Positions 52,380-60,783 of a stretch of 64,000 bases of DNA are shown here, piece by piece. Below the pieces are notes generated by a model. The model did not search any database, was not told where the DNA came from, and was given only the letters and a program-made list of their open reading frames with translations. The stretch's first letter is position 1. Each line of letters starts with the position of its first letter. The position numbers and the translations under genes are program-made. Source of the DNA: Achromobacter xylosoxidans (GTDB taxonomy: Bacteria; Pseudomonadota; Gammaproteobacteria; Burkholderiales; Burkholderiaceae_B); NCBI RefSeq assembly GCF_014490035.1, contig NZ_CP061008.1:620001-684000 (forward strand), in the 5' to 3' direction.

Positions 52380-53579
52380 TCAGGGCTTCGTCAAACGGCA
52401 GGTCGATTCCGCCGGCGAGGTATAGACCTGGTCGCCCGGCACCCGGGCCACCAGCTTGTAGTAATCCCAGGGCGCCTTCGACTCCGCCGGGCTCTTTACC
52501 TGCATCAGGAACATGTCGTGCACCATCAGGCCGTCGGCGCGGATCTTGCCGTCCTTCACGAAGAAGTCGTTGACCGGATTCGCCTTCAGCCATTTCATGA
52601 TGGTGTCGCCATCGGTGCTCTTGGTGGCTTCCACCGCCTTCAGGTAGGTGGTGGCGGCGGAATAGTCGCCGGCCTGCAGCATCGACGGCTTTTTCTTCAT
52701 GGTGGTTTCGAAGCGCGCGGCCCACTTGCGCGAGGCATCATCCTGGTCCCAGTACCAGGCCGTGGTCAGGTACATGTTCTGCGCGGCTTGCAGCCCCAGC
52801 GCGTGCACGTCCGTGATCAATACCAGCAGGCCCGCGATCTTCATCTTCGGCGTCAGGCCGAATTCATTGGCGGCCTTGACGGCATTGCTGGTGTCGCTGG
52901 CCGAGTTCGCCAGCCCCAGTACCGATGCACCGGATGCTTGCGCCTGCAGGATGAAGGAAGAGAAATCCGCCGCGTTCAGCGGATGCCGGACCCGCCCCTT
53001 GACGTTGCCGCCGTCGGCCTGCACCACCGCTGACGCATCGCGCTCCAGCGCGTGTCCGAAGGCATGGTCCACCGTCAGGAAGTACCAATCCTTGTTGCCT
53101 TCCTTCATCATCGCCCGGGCCGTGCCGCGCGCCAGAGAAACCGTGTCGTACACATAGTGCACGGTGTAGGGCGTGCATTGCGAATTCGTCAGCTCGGAGG
53201 CGCCCGCGCTCACCACGAAGAACGGCGTCTTCTTTTCTTCGGCCACTTTCGCCATCGCCAGCGCCGCCGCCGAATTGGCGCCCGCAATCAGCATGTTCAC
53301 GCCTTTCTGGTCCAGCCATTCACGCGCCCGGGACGAGGCGATGTCGGCCCGGTTCTGGTGATCTGCCACCAGCACCTCGACCTTCTTCCCGGCAACCACG
53401 CCGCCCAGGTCCGCCACCGCCATCTTGATCGCCTCGGCGCCGCCCGGGCCGTCGGCGTCCGCCGACAGGCCGGACATGTCGGTGATGAAGCCGATGCGGA
53501 TCACGCCGTCGTCGGCTTGCGCCATGCCGGCAGTCCCCAACAGCGCCGCGAGCGCGGCTGCGCACAATGTCTTTTTCAT
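52380..53579 (-). CDS. LIV-type periplasmic substrate-binding protein without permease genes
   Basis: A 399-residue LivK-like protein. The start at 53579 gives signal peptide MKKTLCAAALAALLGTAGMA followed by QADDGVIRIGFITDMSGLSA; the frame continues 161 codons upstream through the BKACE gene and is not used. Features such as YFLTVDHAFGHALERDASAV are typical of the fold. No permease or ATPase gene lies in the operon, so it must share a transporter coded elsewhere. The BKACE and SDR neighbours suggest it captures the same compound that these enzymes degrade. Confidence 0.9.
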   Translation of the reverse strand: MKKTLCAAALAALLGTAGMAQADDGVIRIGFITDMSGLSADADGPGGAEAIKMAVADLGGVVAGKKVEVLVADHQNRADIASSRAREWLDQKGVNMLIAGANSAAALAMAKVAEEKKTPFFVVSAGASELTNSQCTPYTVHYVYDTVSLARGTARAMMKEGNKDWYFLTVDHAFGHALERDASAVVQADGGNVKGRVRHPLNAADFSSFILQAQASGASVLGLANSASDTSNAVKAANEFGLTPKMKIAGLLVLITDVHALGLQAAQNMYLTTAWYWDQDDASRKWAARFETTMKKKPSMLQAGDYSAATTYLKAVEATKSTDGDTIMKWLKANPVNDFFVKDGKIRADGLMVHDMFLMQVKSPAESKAPWDYYKLVARVPGDQVYTSPAESTCRLTKP

Positions 53580-53608
53580 GTCTGGTCTCCCCACTGAATG
53601 GATCTGGT

Positions 53609-54544
53609 TCAGAACGCGACGTTGTCGCGGCCCTTCAATTGCAGCGTTTCGCGCGCCTCGCCGGGCGTGGCAATCTGTAGTGAAAGGTCTTCCAGGATGC
53701 GGCGGATCCGCCGCACCTGGTCCGCGTTCGAGCGCGCCAGTTCTCCCGGCCCGTCCCACAGCGAGTCCTCCAGGCCCACGCGCACGTTGCCGCCCAGGGT
53801 CGCTGCCATCGTCGCCAGCGGCGTCTGCTTGCGTCCCGCGGCCAGCACCGACCAGATGTAGTCGTCGCCGAACAGGCGGTCCGCGGTGCGCTTCATCATC
53901 ATCACGTCTTCGGGATGCGTGCCGATGCCGCCGCGTATGCCGAACACGGACTGGATCAGGAATGGAGGCTTGAGCAGCTTGCGGTCGACGAAGTGCGCGG
54001 CGGTGTACAGGTGCCCGATGTCGTAGCACTCGATCTCGAAGCGCGTGCCGTTGTCGCCGCACGAGGTCAGGATGCGCTCGATGTCCTTGAAGGTGTTCTT
54101 GAAGATCAGGTCATTGCTGCCTTCGAGATAGGGACGTTCCCAGGCGTGCTTGAACTCCTTGAAGCGCTCCAGCAGTTCGTACATGCCGAAGTTCATCGAC
54201 CCCATGTTCAGCGAGGCGACCTCGGGCTTGAATTGCAGCGCCGGCGCCATGCGGTCGGCCAGCGGCAACACGGGCGAGCCGCCCGTGGTGATGTTGATCA
54301 CCACGTCCGAAGCGTTCTTGATGCGGGGCAGGAACTGCGCATACAGCGCGGGATCCTGGGTCGGCTGCCCGGTATCGGGCTGGCGCGCGTGCAGATGCAC
54401 GATGGCGGCGCCGGCCTGGGCGGCATCCAGCGCGGATTGCGCGATCTCGTCGGGCGTGACGGGCAGATGGGGCGACATCGACGGCGTGTGGACCGATCCG
54501 GTAATGGCGCAGGTGATGATGACCTTGTTCCTGGACTTTTTCAT
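53609..54544 (-). CDS. BKACE (DUF849) beta-keto acid cleavage enzyme
   Basis: A 311-residue zinc-dependent TIM-barrel enzyme. It has TGSVHTPSMSPHLPVTP at the N-terminus, the zinc-ligand pair in VHLHAR, NITTGGS and the C-terminal GGNVRVGLEDS (glutamate ligand). BKACEs condense a beta-keto acid with acetyl-CoA, giving acetoacetate and a new acyl-CoA; known substrates include 3-keto-5-aminohexanoate and dehydrocarnitine. It leads the operon with the binding protein and SDR genes. GAGG lies 5 bases before the ATG. The exact substrate is not evident; lysine fermentation genes and carnitine genes are absent. Confidence 0.92.
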   Translation of the reverse strand: MKKSRNKVIITCAITGSVHTPSMSPHLPVTPDEIAQSALDAAQAGAAIVHLHARQPDTGQPTQDPALYAQFLPRIKNASDVVINITTGGSPVLPLADRMAPALQFKPEVASLNMGSMNFGMYELLERFKEFKHAWERPYLEGSNDLIFKNTFKDIERILTSCGDNGTRFEIECYDIGHLYTAAHFVDRKLLKPPFLIQSVFGIRGGIGTHPEDVMMMKRTADRLFGDDYIWSVLAAGRKQTPLATMAATLGGNVRVGLEDSLWDGPGELARSNADQVRRIRRILEDLSLQIATPGEARETLQLKGRDNVAF

Positions 54545-54663
54545 GGGCCTCGGGCTGCGCGCTTGCGCATGTGTTCTTGATGGTGTTCATGGCCCCGGCT
54601 GTCTCCTCCGGGTGTGGGCCATTCTGTCCCACGCCTGCCGCCCATGTCACCTGAACAGAAATA

Positions 54664-54673
54664 ATCAATTGAT
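54664..54673. promoter_or_regulatory. Palindrome ATCAATTGAT in divergent promoter
   Basis: A perfect 10-base palindrome lies in the 338-base gap between the BKACE operon and the FGGY kinase gene, in the only A/T-rich part of the gap. It could serve both promoters. Apart from this and a possible short peptide (54803-54886), I see nothing else in the gap. Confidence 0.35.
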
Positions 54674-54802
54674 AGGATTTCCGGTGCTGCGGTGCAGCGA
54701 CGCCCGACGCGAACGCTGCGCGCGAGCCCTGACAGGACTACAATTTACCCATGCCGGAACGCCCGTTCCGACAGCCATCCGATCACGCAGAAGTCGCCTC
54801 CC

Positions 54803-54886
54803 ATGCTTGATATCCAGACCCTCCGCCCGCTGCGGGCCATGCAGCCCGGGTGCGGCCAGATCCGCCTGATGCAGGTGCCGGCATGA
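54803..54886 (+). CDS. Possible 27-residue leader peptide overlapping kinase start
   Basis: A short frame begins MLDIQTLRPLRAMQPGC and ends in a TGA that overlaps the kinase ATG (ATGA at 54883-54886), the arrangement of a coupled leader. There is no strong ribosome-binding site. It may be a genuine translational leader, or simply chance open frame; I lean toward the second. Confidence 0.25.
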   Translation: MLDIQTLRPLRAMQPGCGQIRLMQVPA

Positions 54887-56391
54887 GCTACGTCCTGGCG
54901 GTGGATCTGGGTGGCACGCGCTTTCGCGCCGCGTTGGTGGACGATCGCGGCGGCATCGCGCATTCGTGTTTCATCGAAAGTCCGGCGCGTGCCAGTCCTG
55001 CCGCCCATCCGGGCTGGGACGAGATCGACGCCGATGCCTGGTGGCGCGGGCTGCAAGCCCTGGCCGATGCGCTGGCGGCGCAGGCGGACGCCGCTTTCAA
55101 TGCGGTAGAGGCCATTGCGATCTGCGGCGTCACGCGCACGCAGGTCTTCATCGATGCGCATGGCGCCGCCATCCGGCCGGCGATCACCTGGCGCGATACG
55201 CGCGCGGCGGCGGATGTGGAAGCATGGCTCGCGTCTGTGCCGTCGTCGCATCCCGAACATGGACAGATCAACGCCTTCCATCCGTGGGCGCGCGTGGCCT
55301 GGCTGTTGCACGCCGAACCCGAACACGCGGCGCGAGTGCGGCTGGTGCTGGAACCCAAGGATTACCTGAATTTCCGCCTGACCGGACGCGCCGTGAGCGA
55401 CACCGTGTCGATGGCGCGGCTGGCGGCAGCGGCGACGGCCGGGCCCGACTGCGCCGACCTGTTGACGGCGACGGGAGCCGATCCGGCCTGGGTGCCGCGC
55501 CTGCTTGACCCGCTGGAGGTCGTCGGCGCCGTGCAAGCGGGCCTGCCGGGCGCGTTGGCGCGTCTGTCGGGACGTCCTGTAGTCGCTTGCGCCAACGACA
55601 CCTGGGCGGCCGTGGCTGGCCTGGGCGCATTGCGCCCGGGTTACGCCTACAACATCTCCGGCACCACTGAAGTTTTTGGCGCCGTGGGCGCGGAGCCGGT
55701 GCAGGCCCAAGGCCTGATGACGGTGGACTGGGGCGGCGGGCATCACCAGATTGGCGGACCAGGCCAGAATGGCGCGGATACGGTGGCGTGGCTCTTGCCG
55801 CTGCTGGGCCGCCTGGGCGACGAAGGCATGGCCGGGGTGGGCGAGGCCATGGACGCCTTGCTCGACGCGCCGCGCGATCCGCAGCCGGCGCTGTTCCTGC
55901 CCTATCTGCAAGGCGAACGGGTGCCGTATTGGGATCCGCACCTGCGCGGCGCCTTCCTGGGCTTGAACCGCCGCCACGGCCCCGGCGACTTGGCCTGGGC
56001 GGTGCTGGAAGGGGTGGCCTTTCTCAACCGCATCGTGCTGGAGCGCGCCGAAAGCGCGCTGGGCTGTCCCGTGGAAGAAATCCGGTTCGGCGGTGGCGCG
56101 GCGTCCAATGCCCAATGGTGCCAGGTCAAGGCCGACATCTGCGAACGTCCGCTGGTGGTAGGCCAGGCCGAGCAGCCCGGCGTGCTGGGCGCGGCGGTCG
56201 CCGCCTGGACCGGTCTGGGCCGCTACGGCAGCTTCGCGTCCGCCCAGGACGCGCTGGTGCGCGTGGCGCAACGCTACGAGCCCCAGGCCGAGCGGGCGCA
56301 TGCCTATCGCCGCATGTACCGCCAGTTCCGCGCCGCGGAAGCCGCGCTGGCGCCCGTGTCGCGCGCGCTGGCCGGCATCGACATGGGCTGA
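54883..56391 (+). CDS. FGGY-family carbohydrate kinase
   Basis: A 502-residue sugar kinase. The phosphate-1 loop is VLAVDLGGTRFRAALVDDRG; the family continues with ITWRDTRAAADVEAW, NISGTTEVFGAVG (phosphate 2) and LPYLQGERVPYWDPHLRGAF. The adenosine-motif region is EIRFGGGAASNAQWCQVKAD. The FGGY family phosphorylates pentoses, hexuloses, glycerol or sugar alcohols; this sequence is nearer xylulokinase-like members than glycerol kinase. ATG at 54883 begins at the first strand. It heads the importer operon and should trap the imported sugar inside the cell. Confidence 0.9.
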   Translation: MSYVLAVDLGGTRFRAALVDDRGGIAHSCFIESPARASPAAHPGWDEIDADAWWRGLQALADALAAQADAAFNAVEAIAICGVTRTQVFIDAHGAAIRPAITWRDTRAAADVEAWLASVPSSHPEHGQINAFHPWARVAWLLHAEPEHAARVRLVLEPKDYLNFRLTGRAVSDTVSMARLAAAATAGPDCADLLTATGADPAWVPRLLDPLEVVGAVQAGLPGALARLSGRPVVACANDTWAAVAGLGALRPGYAYNISGTTEVFGAVGAEPVQAQGLMTVDWGGGHHQIGGPGQNGADTVAWLLPLLGRLGDEGMAGVGEAMDALLDAPRDPQPALFLPYLQGERVPYWDPHLRGAFLGLNRRHGPGDLAWAVLEGVAFLNRIVLERAESALGCPVEEIRFGGGAASNAQWCQVKADICERPLVVGQAEQPGVLGAAVAAWTGLGRYGSFASAQDALVRVAQRYEPQAERAHAYRRMYRQFRAAEAALAPVSRALAGIDMG

Positions 56392-56475
56392 TGGCCCAGG
56401 TATAAACTACCTCGCCATCAGCGGGGCGCAGCGACGCGCCCACATAACAAGCAAAACGCAGCAAGGGTTGAGTCG

Positions 56476-57417
56476 ATGCGCGGCATCCTGGAAAAGTACG
56501 GCACGGCAATCGCGGGATTGGTCCTGGTGGTTTTCTTCGCATTGGCGGCCCCGAATTTCGCGGCACCCAATAATCTCTTGAACATCGCCAAGGAAACCAG
56601 CTTCCTGGCCATCATCGCCATCGGCTTCACGCTGGCGCTGGTCACGGCCGAACTGGACCTGTCCGTGGCCGACGTCGCCAGCCTCGCGGCGGTCGTCACG
56701 GGCGCCCTGGTTCATACCGGTCAGCCGGTGCTTCTGGCGATAGGCGCGGGCCTGGGCGTAGGCCTTTTGTGCGGCCTCGTGAACGGCATCGCCGTCACGC
56801 GGCTGCGCGTGCCCTCACTGATCGCGACGCTGGGCATGGCGGCCATGGCGCGCGGCTTCGCCTTCATGTTGACCGATGGCGTGTCCTATGTCGGCCGCTG
56901 GCCCGCCGTCTTCACGGACCTCGCGCGCGGCAAGCCCTTCGGCGTTCCCGCCCTGGTGCTGTGGATGCTGGGCGCCGTGCTGCTTGCCTTCTTTTTGGTG
57001 AAATGGACCCGCACCGGCGCCCGTATGACGGCCACCGGCGAGGCCGGTGAGTCCGCGCGGCTGGCCGGCATCAACATCCGCGCCATGAAAAGCATAGGCC
57101 TGGCGCTGTCCGGCCTGTGCGCGGGGCTGGCGGCGGTGCTGCTCACGTCCAGCCTGTCTTCGGCCGCGCCCAACATGGCCGGTGACTACTTCCTGTACGC
57201 CATCGCCGCGGTGCTGCTGGGCATGACCATGTTCAACCCCGGCCACGCCAACATACCTGGCACGCTGGTCGCCGCGTTGATCCTCAAGGTGCTGGGCAAT
57301 GGCCTGGTCCTCATGGGCGCGCCGTATTACGTGCAAGACATCGTTCTGGGCTTCATCATCATCGCGTCCGTCGCGGTGTCATCGGCCGTGCTGAAGAAAG
57401 CGGCCTTCAAATTCTGA
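56476..57417 (+). CDS. Sugar ABC importer permease, RbsC/FrcC-like
   Basis: A 313-residue permease of the carbohydrate uptake CUT2 class with eight to ten helices. Family segments include FLAIIAIGFTLALVTAELDL (after helix 2), LCGLVNGIAVTRLRVPSLIA and ESARLAGINIRAMKSIGLAL (ATPase-contact loop). Only one permease gene is present, which is normal because CUT2 channels are homodimers. It starts 84 bases after the kinase gene and precedes the binding-protein gene by 19 bases. Confidence 0.92.
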   Translation: MRGILEKYGTAIAGLVLVVFFALAAPNFAAPNNLLNIAKETSFLAIIAIGFTLALVTAELDLSVADVASLAAVVTGALVHTGQPVLLAIGAGLGVGLLCGLVNGIAVTRLRVPSLIATLGMAAMARGFAFMLTDGVSYVGRWPAVFTDLARGKPFGVPALVLWMLGAVLLAFFLVKWTRTGARMTATGEAGESARLAGINIRAMKSIGLALSGLCAGLAAVLLTSSLSSAAPNMAGDYFLYAIAAVLLGMTMFNPGHANIPGTLVAALILKVLGNGLVLMGAPYYVQDIVLGFIIIASVAVSSAVLKKAAFKF

Positions 57418-57436
57418 TCGGAAGGGGAAGAGAACC

Positions 57437-58399
57437 ATGCGTAAATCCTTGATGCGCAATCTGCTGTTGGCCGCGTTTTCGGTGCAGGCCCTGGCCATGG
57501 GCGCGGCCGCGCACGCCTTCGACGTGGGCATCGTCGCATTCCAGATGTCTTCGGAAACCCACGCGCGCGTCGCCAATGCCGCGGCCGAAGCCGCCCGCTC
57601 CAAGGGCTGGACCGTGACCCAGCTGAACGCCGAAGGGTCGCTGCCCAAGCTGGCCGAACAGCTCGACACCCTGGTCAACAAGAAGGTCGACGCCATCGTC
57701 ATCGCCATGGGCAAGCCCGTGGAAACCGATGCGCAGCTACAGGCCGCCAAAGAGAAGGGCATACCCGTCGTCGGCGTGATGTCCGGCGCCAGCCCCCACA
57801 TGCTGTTCGACGTCGAGGTCAACGAATACGCCACTGGCGCCCAGTCCGTGCTCTACATGCTGGGCAAGATGGGCTACCAGGGCAATATCCTGTCCGCCCG
57901 CTTCGACGGCAACTCCGGCACCCGCATCCGCGGCAAGATGCTGGACGCCGTCCTGACCGAGAACACCGCCGTCAAGGACCTGGCCAAGTTCAGCATGGCC
58001 CGCACCCAGAGCTGGCGCGACGATGTGCGCAACGGCATGCAGGCGCTGCTGCTGCGCCATCAGGGCCAGTTCAAGGGCATCTGGGCCTCGTTCGACGGCC
58101 AGGCCTATGTCATCGACGATCTGCTGCAGGCCCAGGGCATGAAGAAGGGCGACATCACGCTGGTGTCCGTCGACGGCAGCCCGGAAACCTATCGCCGCAT
58201 CGCCGATCCCAACAGCCTCGTCACCGCCACCATGATGATTCCCTTCGAGCAGATGGGCACCAAGGCCATCTACGCTATCGACCGCATCGTCGTGAAGAAG
58301 GAACCCAGGGAAACCATCGCCGCCGGCCCCTACCTGTTCATGGACTCCGTCCTGGTCGACGCCAGCAACGTCCAGAAATTCCTGCAACCCGCCAAGTAA
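57437..58399 (+). CDS. Sugar ABC importer binding protein, RbsB/FrcB-like
   Basis: A 320-residue periplasmic sugar-binding protein (type I fold). The signal peptide is MRKSLMRNLLLAAFSVQALA to AHA, then FDVGIVAFQMSSETHARVAN. Family positions visible are LAEQLDTLVNKKVDAIVIAM and RFDGNSGTRIRGKMLDAVLT (Asp/Asn sugar contacts) and GIWASFDGQAYVIDDLLQAQ. GAAGGGGAAG precedes the ATG. It is the third gene of the operon and would deliver the sugar to the permease. Confidence 0.92.
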   Translation: MRKSLMRNLLLAAFSVQALAMGAAAHAFDVGIVAFQMSSETHARVANAAAEAARSKGWTVTQLNAEGSLPKLAEQLDTLVNKKVDAIVIAMGKPVETDAQLQAAKEKGIPVVGVMSGASPHMLFDVEVNEYATGAQSVLYMLGKMGYQGNILSARFDGNSGTRIRGKMLDAVLTENTAVKDLAKFSMARTQSWRDDVRNGMQALLLRHQGQFKGIWASFDGQAYVIDDLLQAQGMKKGDITLVSVDGSPETYRRIADPNSLVTATMMIPFEQMGTKAIYAIDRIVVKKEPRETIAAGPYLFMDSVLVDASNVQKFLQPAK

Positions 58400-58411
58400 G
58401 AGCCAGCAGCC

Positions 58412-59152
58412 ATGACCGCCGCGTTGTCGCTACGCCAGATCAAGAAGTCGTATGGCGCCGTCGAAGCCCTGAAGGGCGTGGACCTGGACGTGCCCCAGGG
58501 CAAAGTCATGGCCATCTGCGGCGACAACGGCGCGGGCAAGTCCACGCTCATCCGCATCATCTCCGGCGCGCAGGAACCCAGCGGCGGCGCGATGAGCTTG
58601 AACGGCCAGCAGGTCATGTTCGGCTCGCCCCACGACGCCCTGGTGCAAGGCATCGCCACCATCTACCAGGACCTGGCGCTGGCCCCGCGGCTGTCGATCT
58701 GGGAGAACATCTTCATGGGCGCCGAATTGGTGCGGCGCGTGGGTCCGTTCAGCGTCCTGGACAAGCGCCGCATGGCGCAGGATGCGCGCGGCTACCTGCA
58801 GCGCCTGTCCGTGCCCATCGACGACATGGACCGGCCCGTGGAACGCATGTCCGGCGGCCAACGCCAGGCCGTCGCCATCGCCCGCGCCCTGCGCTGGGAC
58901 GCCCGTGTCGTCATCATGGACGAACCCACCGCCGCGCTGGGCGTCAAGGAAACCGCGCTGGTGCTGAACCTGGTGCGCAAGCTGCGCGAGGAAGGGCGCA
59001 CCGTGATCCTCGTCAGCCACAACATGGCCGACGTGGTGGCGTTGGCGGACAGGGTTGCGATCCTGAAGAGCGGGACCAAGGTCATCGAGCGCGACGTGGC
59101 CGGGCTGGACGCGGATGCGCTGGCGCACATGGTGATGACGGGCAAGGAATAG
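58412..59152 (+). CDS. Sugar ABC importer ATPase with single nucleotide-binding domain (FrcA-like)
   Basis: A 246-residue ATPase. Walker A GDNGAGKST, signature MSGGQRQAVAIARAL, Walker B VVIMDEPTAALGV and switch His in VILVSHNMADV are intact. Classical RbsA has two fused domains of about 500 residues; this is a single domain, as in FrcA. The gene order kinase-permease-binding protein-ATPase resembles frcBCAK, the rhizobial fructose importer with its own kinase, but in a different order. It ends the operon before a strong terminator. Confidence 0.92.
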   Translation: MTAALSLRQIKKSYGAVEALKGVDLDVPQGKVMAICGDNGAGKSTLIRIISGAQEPSGGAMSLNGQQVMFGSPHDALVQGIATIYQDLALAPRLSIWENIFMGAELVRRVGPFSVLDKRRMAQDARGYLQRLSVPIDDMDRPVERMSGGQRQAVAIARALRWDARVVIMDEPTAALGVKETALVLNLVRKLREEGRTVILVSHNMADVVALADRVAILKSGTKVIERDVAGLDADALAHMVMTGKE

Positions 59153-59179
59153 ATTCCTGGCTCGCTCTTTCGAGCAGAC

Positions 59180-59220
59180 AAAAAAAGGCCGCCGCCAGAT
59201 TCTTCTGGCGGCGGCCTTTT
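59180..59220. terminator. Bidirectional intrinsic terminator
   Basis: GGCCGCCGCCAGA (59187-59199) pairs perfectly with TCTGGCGGCGGCC (59204-59216) around loop TTCT. A-runs on the left (59180-59186) and T-runs on the right (59217-59220) make it a terminator for both the sugar importer operon and the convergent isomerase gene. Confidence 0.92.
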
Positions 59221-59238
59221 CGCGTGCAGCAGCGGGAC

Positions 59239-59520
59239 TTAGTCCTTGCGGCTGGTCACTTCAACCAGGTGGTAGCCGAACTGGGTCTTCACGGGACCCT
59301 GGACCACGCCGACCGGGGCGCTGAACACCACGGTGTCGAATTCCTTGACCATCTGGCCCGGACCGAACGTACCCAGGTTGCCGCCGTCGCGCGAGGACGG
59401 GCAGCTGGAGTTTTCCTTGGCCAGCTGAGCGAAGTCGCCGCCGTTCTCGATGGCGGTCTTCAGTTCGTTAGCCTTGGCTTCGGTGGAGACGAGGATGTGG
59501 CGGGCGGAGGCTTGTGCCAT
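59239..59520 (-). CDS. Parvulin-type peptidyl-prolyl isomerase (PpiC-like)
   Basis: A 93-residue cytoplasmic isomerase consisting of one rotamase domain. The parvulin pattern is complete: ASARHILVSTEAKANELKTA, DFAQLAKENSSCPSSRDGGN, LGTFGPGQMVKEFDTVVFSA and TQFGYHLVEVTSRKD, with the Cys and the His dyad of the active site in place. It helps proline isomerisation during folding. It is monocistronic, with GGAG before the start on the minus strand and the shared bidirectional terminator after it. Confidence 0.95.
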   Translation of the reverse strand: MAQASARHILVSTEAKANELKTAIENGGDFAQLAKENSSCPSSRDGGNLGTFGPGQMVKEFDTVVFSAPVGVVQGPVKTQFGYHLVEVTSRKD

Positions 59521-59749
59521 TTGGGGCTCCTTGCGGACTTGAATTGGGGAGGGGGAGAGTAACGCATTCAGCGGGCTACTGCAGGAATTGCTAGGGTAAC
59601 TCGAGAGTGTGGAAAGCTCTAAGGAATGACCTCGGACTTGTTGTGTAGTCCCTTGATTACTAATGATTATTTCAAAATGTTATAAATGGCCTCAATCATT
59701 CATTTAGGGATAACGCAAGAGTTCATCCCGAAAAAGAGGCCAAAAGCAC

Positions 59750-60709
59750 ATGAGTATCCGGCAGTGTCTGAGTAAGGTCCTGGAGGAATATGCAGCGGCG
59801 CGTGGTGAAGCCTTCTCCGGCCACGCTCTCGCTCAGTTCGTACGTCGAGACTTCCGAGATACGGTGGCAGCTATTGTCGGCACCGATCGGCAACTCACTT
59901 GTAAGGGCAGCGCGGGCCAAGGAAATTGGGGGCGCGGCCCATGGTTGGGGGTGTTCTATGCGCCGATTACCGAGAGTGCTCAGTCAGGCTACTACCCGGT
60001 CTACTTGTTTCGCGAAGATATGCAAGGGGTGTACCTGAGTCTGAACCAGGGGATGACTGAAGCGAAGGCGCACTACAAGTCAGATGCCAAGACAGCGCTG
60101 AAGGCGAAGGCGACGAATTTTAGAGCTTTGCTGGGCTCTGCTTGGAAACAATTCCCTCTGCTGGAAATCGACCTTGCTCCCAGCGCGTCGTCGAACGATA
60201 CGGCCTTTTATGAGGCGGCGAACATTTGCGCCAAATACTATCCGGCGGGAGATCTGCCTACAGAAGAAGTGTTGGTTCAGGATCTGAAGGCTATGTTGGC
60301 GCTATATGGCACGCTCTACGAGGCCGAGACTGTGGGTGGCTTTAGCACAGAGTCGGAAGCTGATGAGCCGGAAGACCTGTTGTATGAGGATTTGACGCGC
60401 TTTCGGATGCATGCGCGGTTGGAGCGTAGCGCCAAGCTCACTAAGCAGGTGAAGGCAAAGAAAGGCTGTGTCTGCGAAGTTTGTAATCTTGATTTCGAGA
60501 AGATCTATGGAGCGCTGGGTAAGGGCTACATTGAGGCGCACCATCTGCGGCCTCTCGCTACGCTAAAGGGGCAAAAGGTGCCGATGGATCCAGAATCGGA
60601 TTTCGCTGTGCTATGCGCCAATTGCCATCGAATGATCCATCGGTCCGAGCATATTTCGGACGTCAATGAGTTTAGAAGCAAGCATTTCGCGACCAGGAAG
60701 ATTGGGTAG
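59750..60709 (+). CDS. DUF3578 (MrcB N-terminal-like)-HNH modification-dependent nuclease candidate
   Basis: A 319-residue two-domain protein. Residues about 10-170 form a DUF3578/MrcB-like domain with SAGQGNWGRGPWLGVF and SGYYPVYLFREDMQGVYLSL, then NQG. Related N-terminal domains recognise modified bases in McrBC-type enzymes. Residues about 238-300 form an HNH nuclease with zinc Cys pairs CEVC and CANC, catalytic YIEAHHLRPL and the finger ending HRMIHR. Such proteins cut foreign modified DNA. The gene is alone, with G+C about 55% in a 60-base sample against roughly two thirds around it, and a promoter region at 59641-59700 with only 28% G+C. It was likely acquired by transfer. Confidence 0.85.
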   Translation: MSIRQCLSKVLEEYAAARGEAFSGHALAQFVRRDFRDTVAAIVGTDRQLTCKGSAGQGNWGRGPWLGVFYAPITESAQSGYYPVYLFREDMQGVYLSLNQGMTEAKAHYKSDAKTALKAKATNFRALLGSAWKQFPLLEIDLAPSASSNDTAFYEAANICAKYYPAGDLPTEEVLVQDLKAMLALYGTLYEAETVGGFSTESEADEPEDLLYEDLTRFRMHARLERSAKLTKQVKAKKGCVCEVCNLDFEKIYGALGKGYIEAHHLRPLATLKGQKVPMDPESDFAVLCANCHRMIHRSEHISDVNEFRSKHFATRKIG

Positions 60710-60783
60710 CTGTTCAGTCAGTTTGGCTTGATGATTGCAACGTTGCAGGATCGCGTGGCGCTAGGCTGGACGACATGCAACTC

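Noticed and set aside
54692..54886. 64-codon frame as a separate protein gene before the kinase
   Set aside because: The first part is Arg/Thr/Pro-rich with no start signal; only the last 27 codons could be a leader, and that is kept at low confidence.
60736..60747. 12-base palindrome TGCAACGTTGCA between the HNH and MlrC genes as a terminator
   Set aside because: It has no loop and no T-run, and a single short palindrome is expected by chance at this scale.
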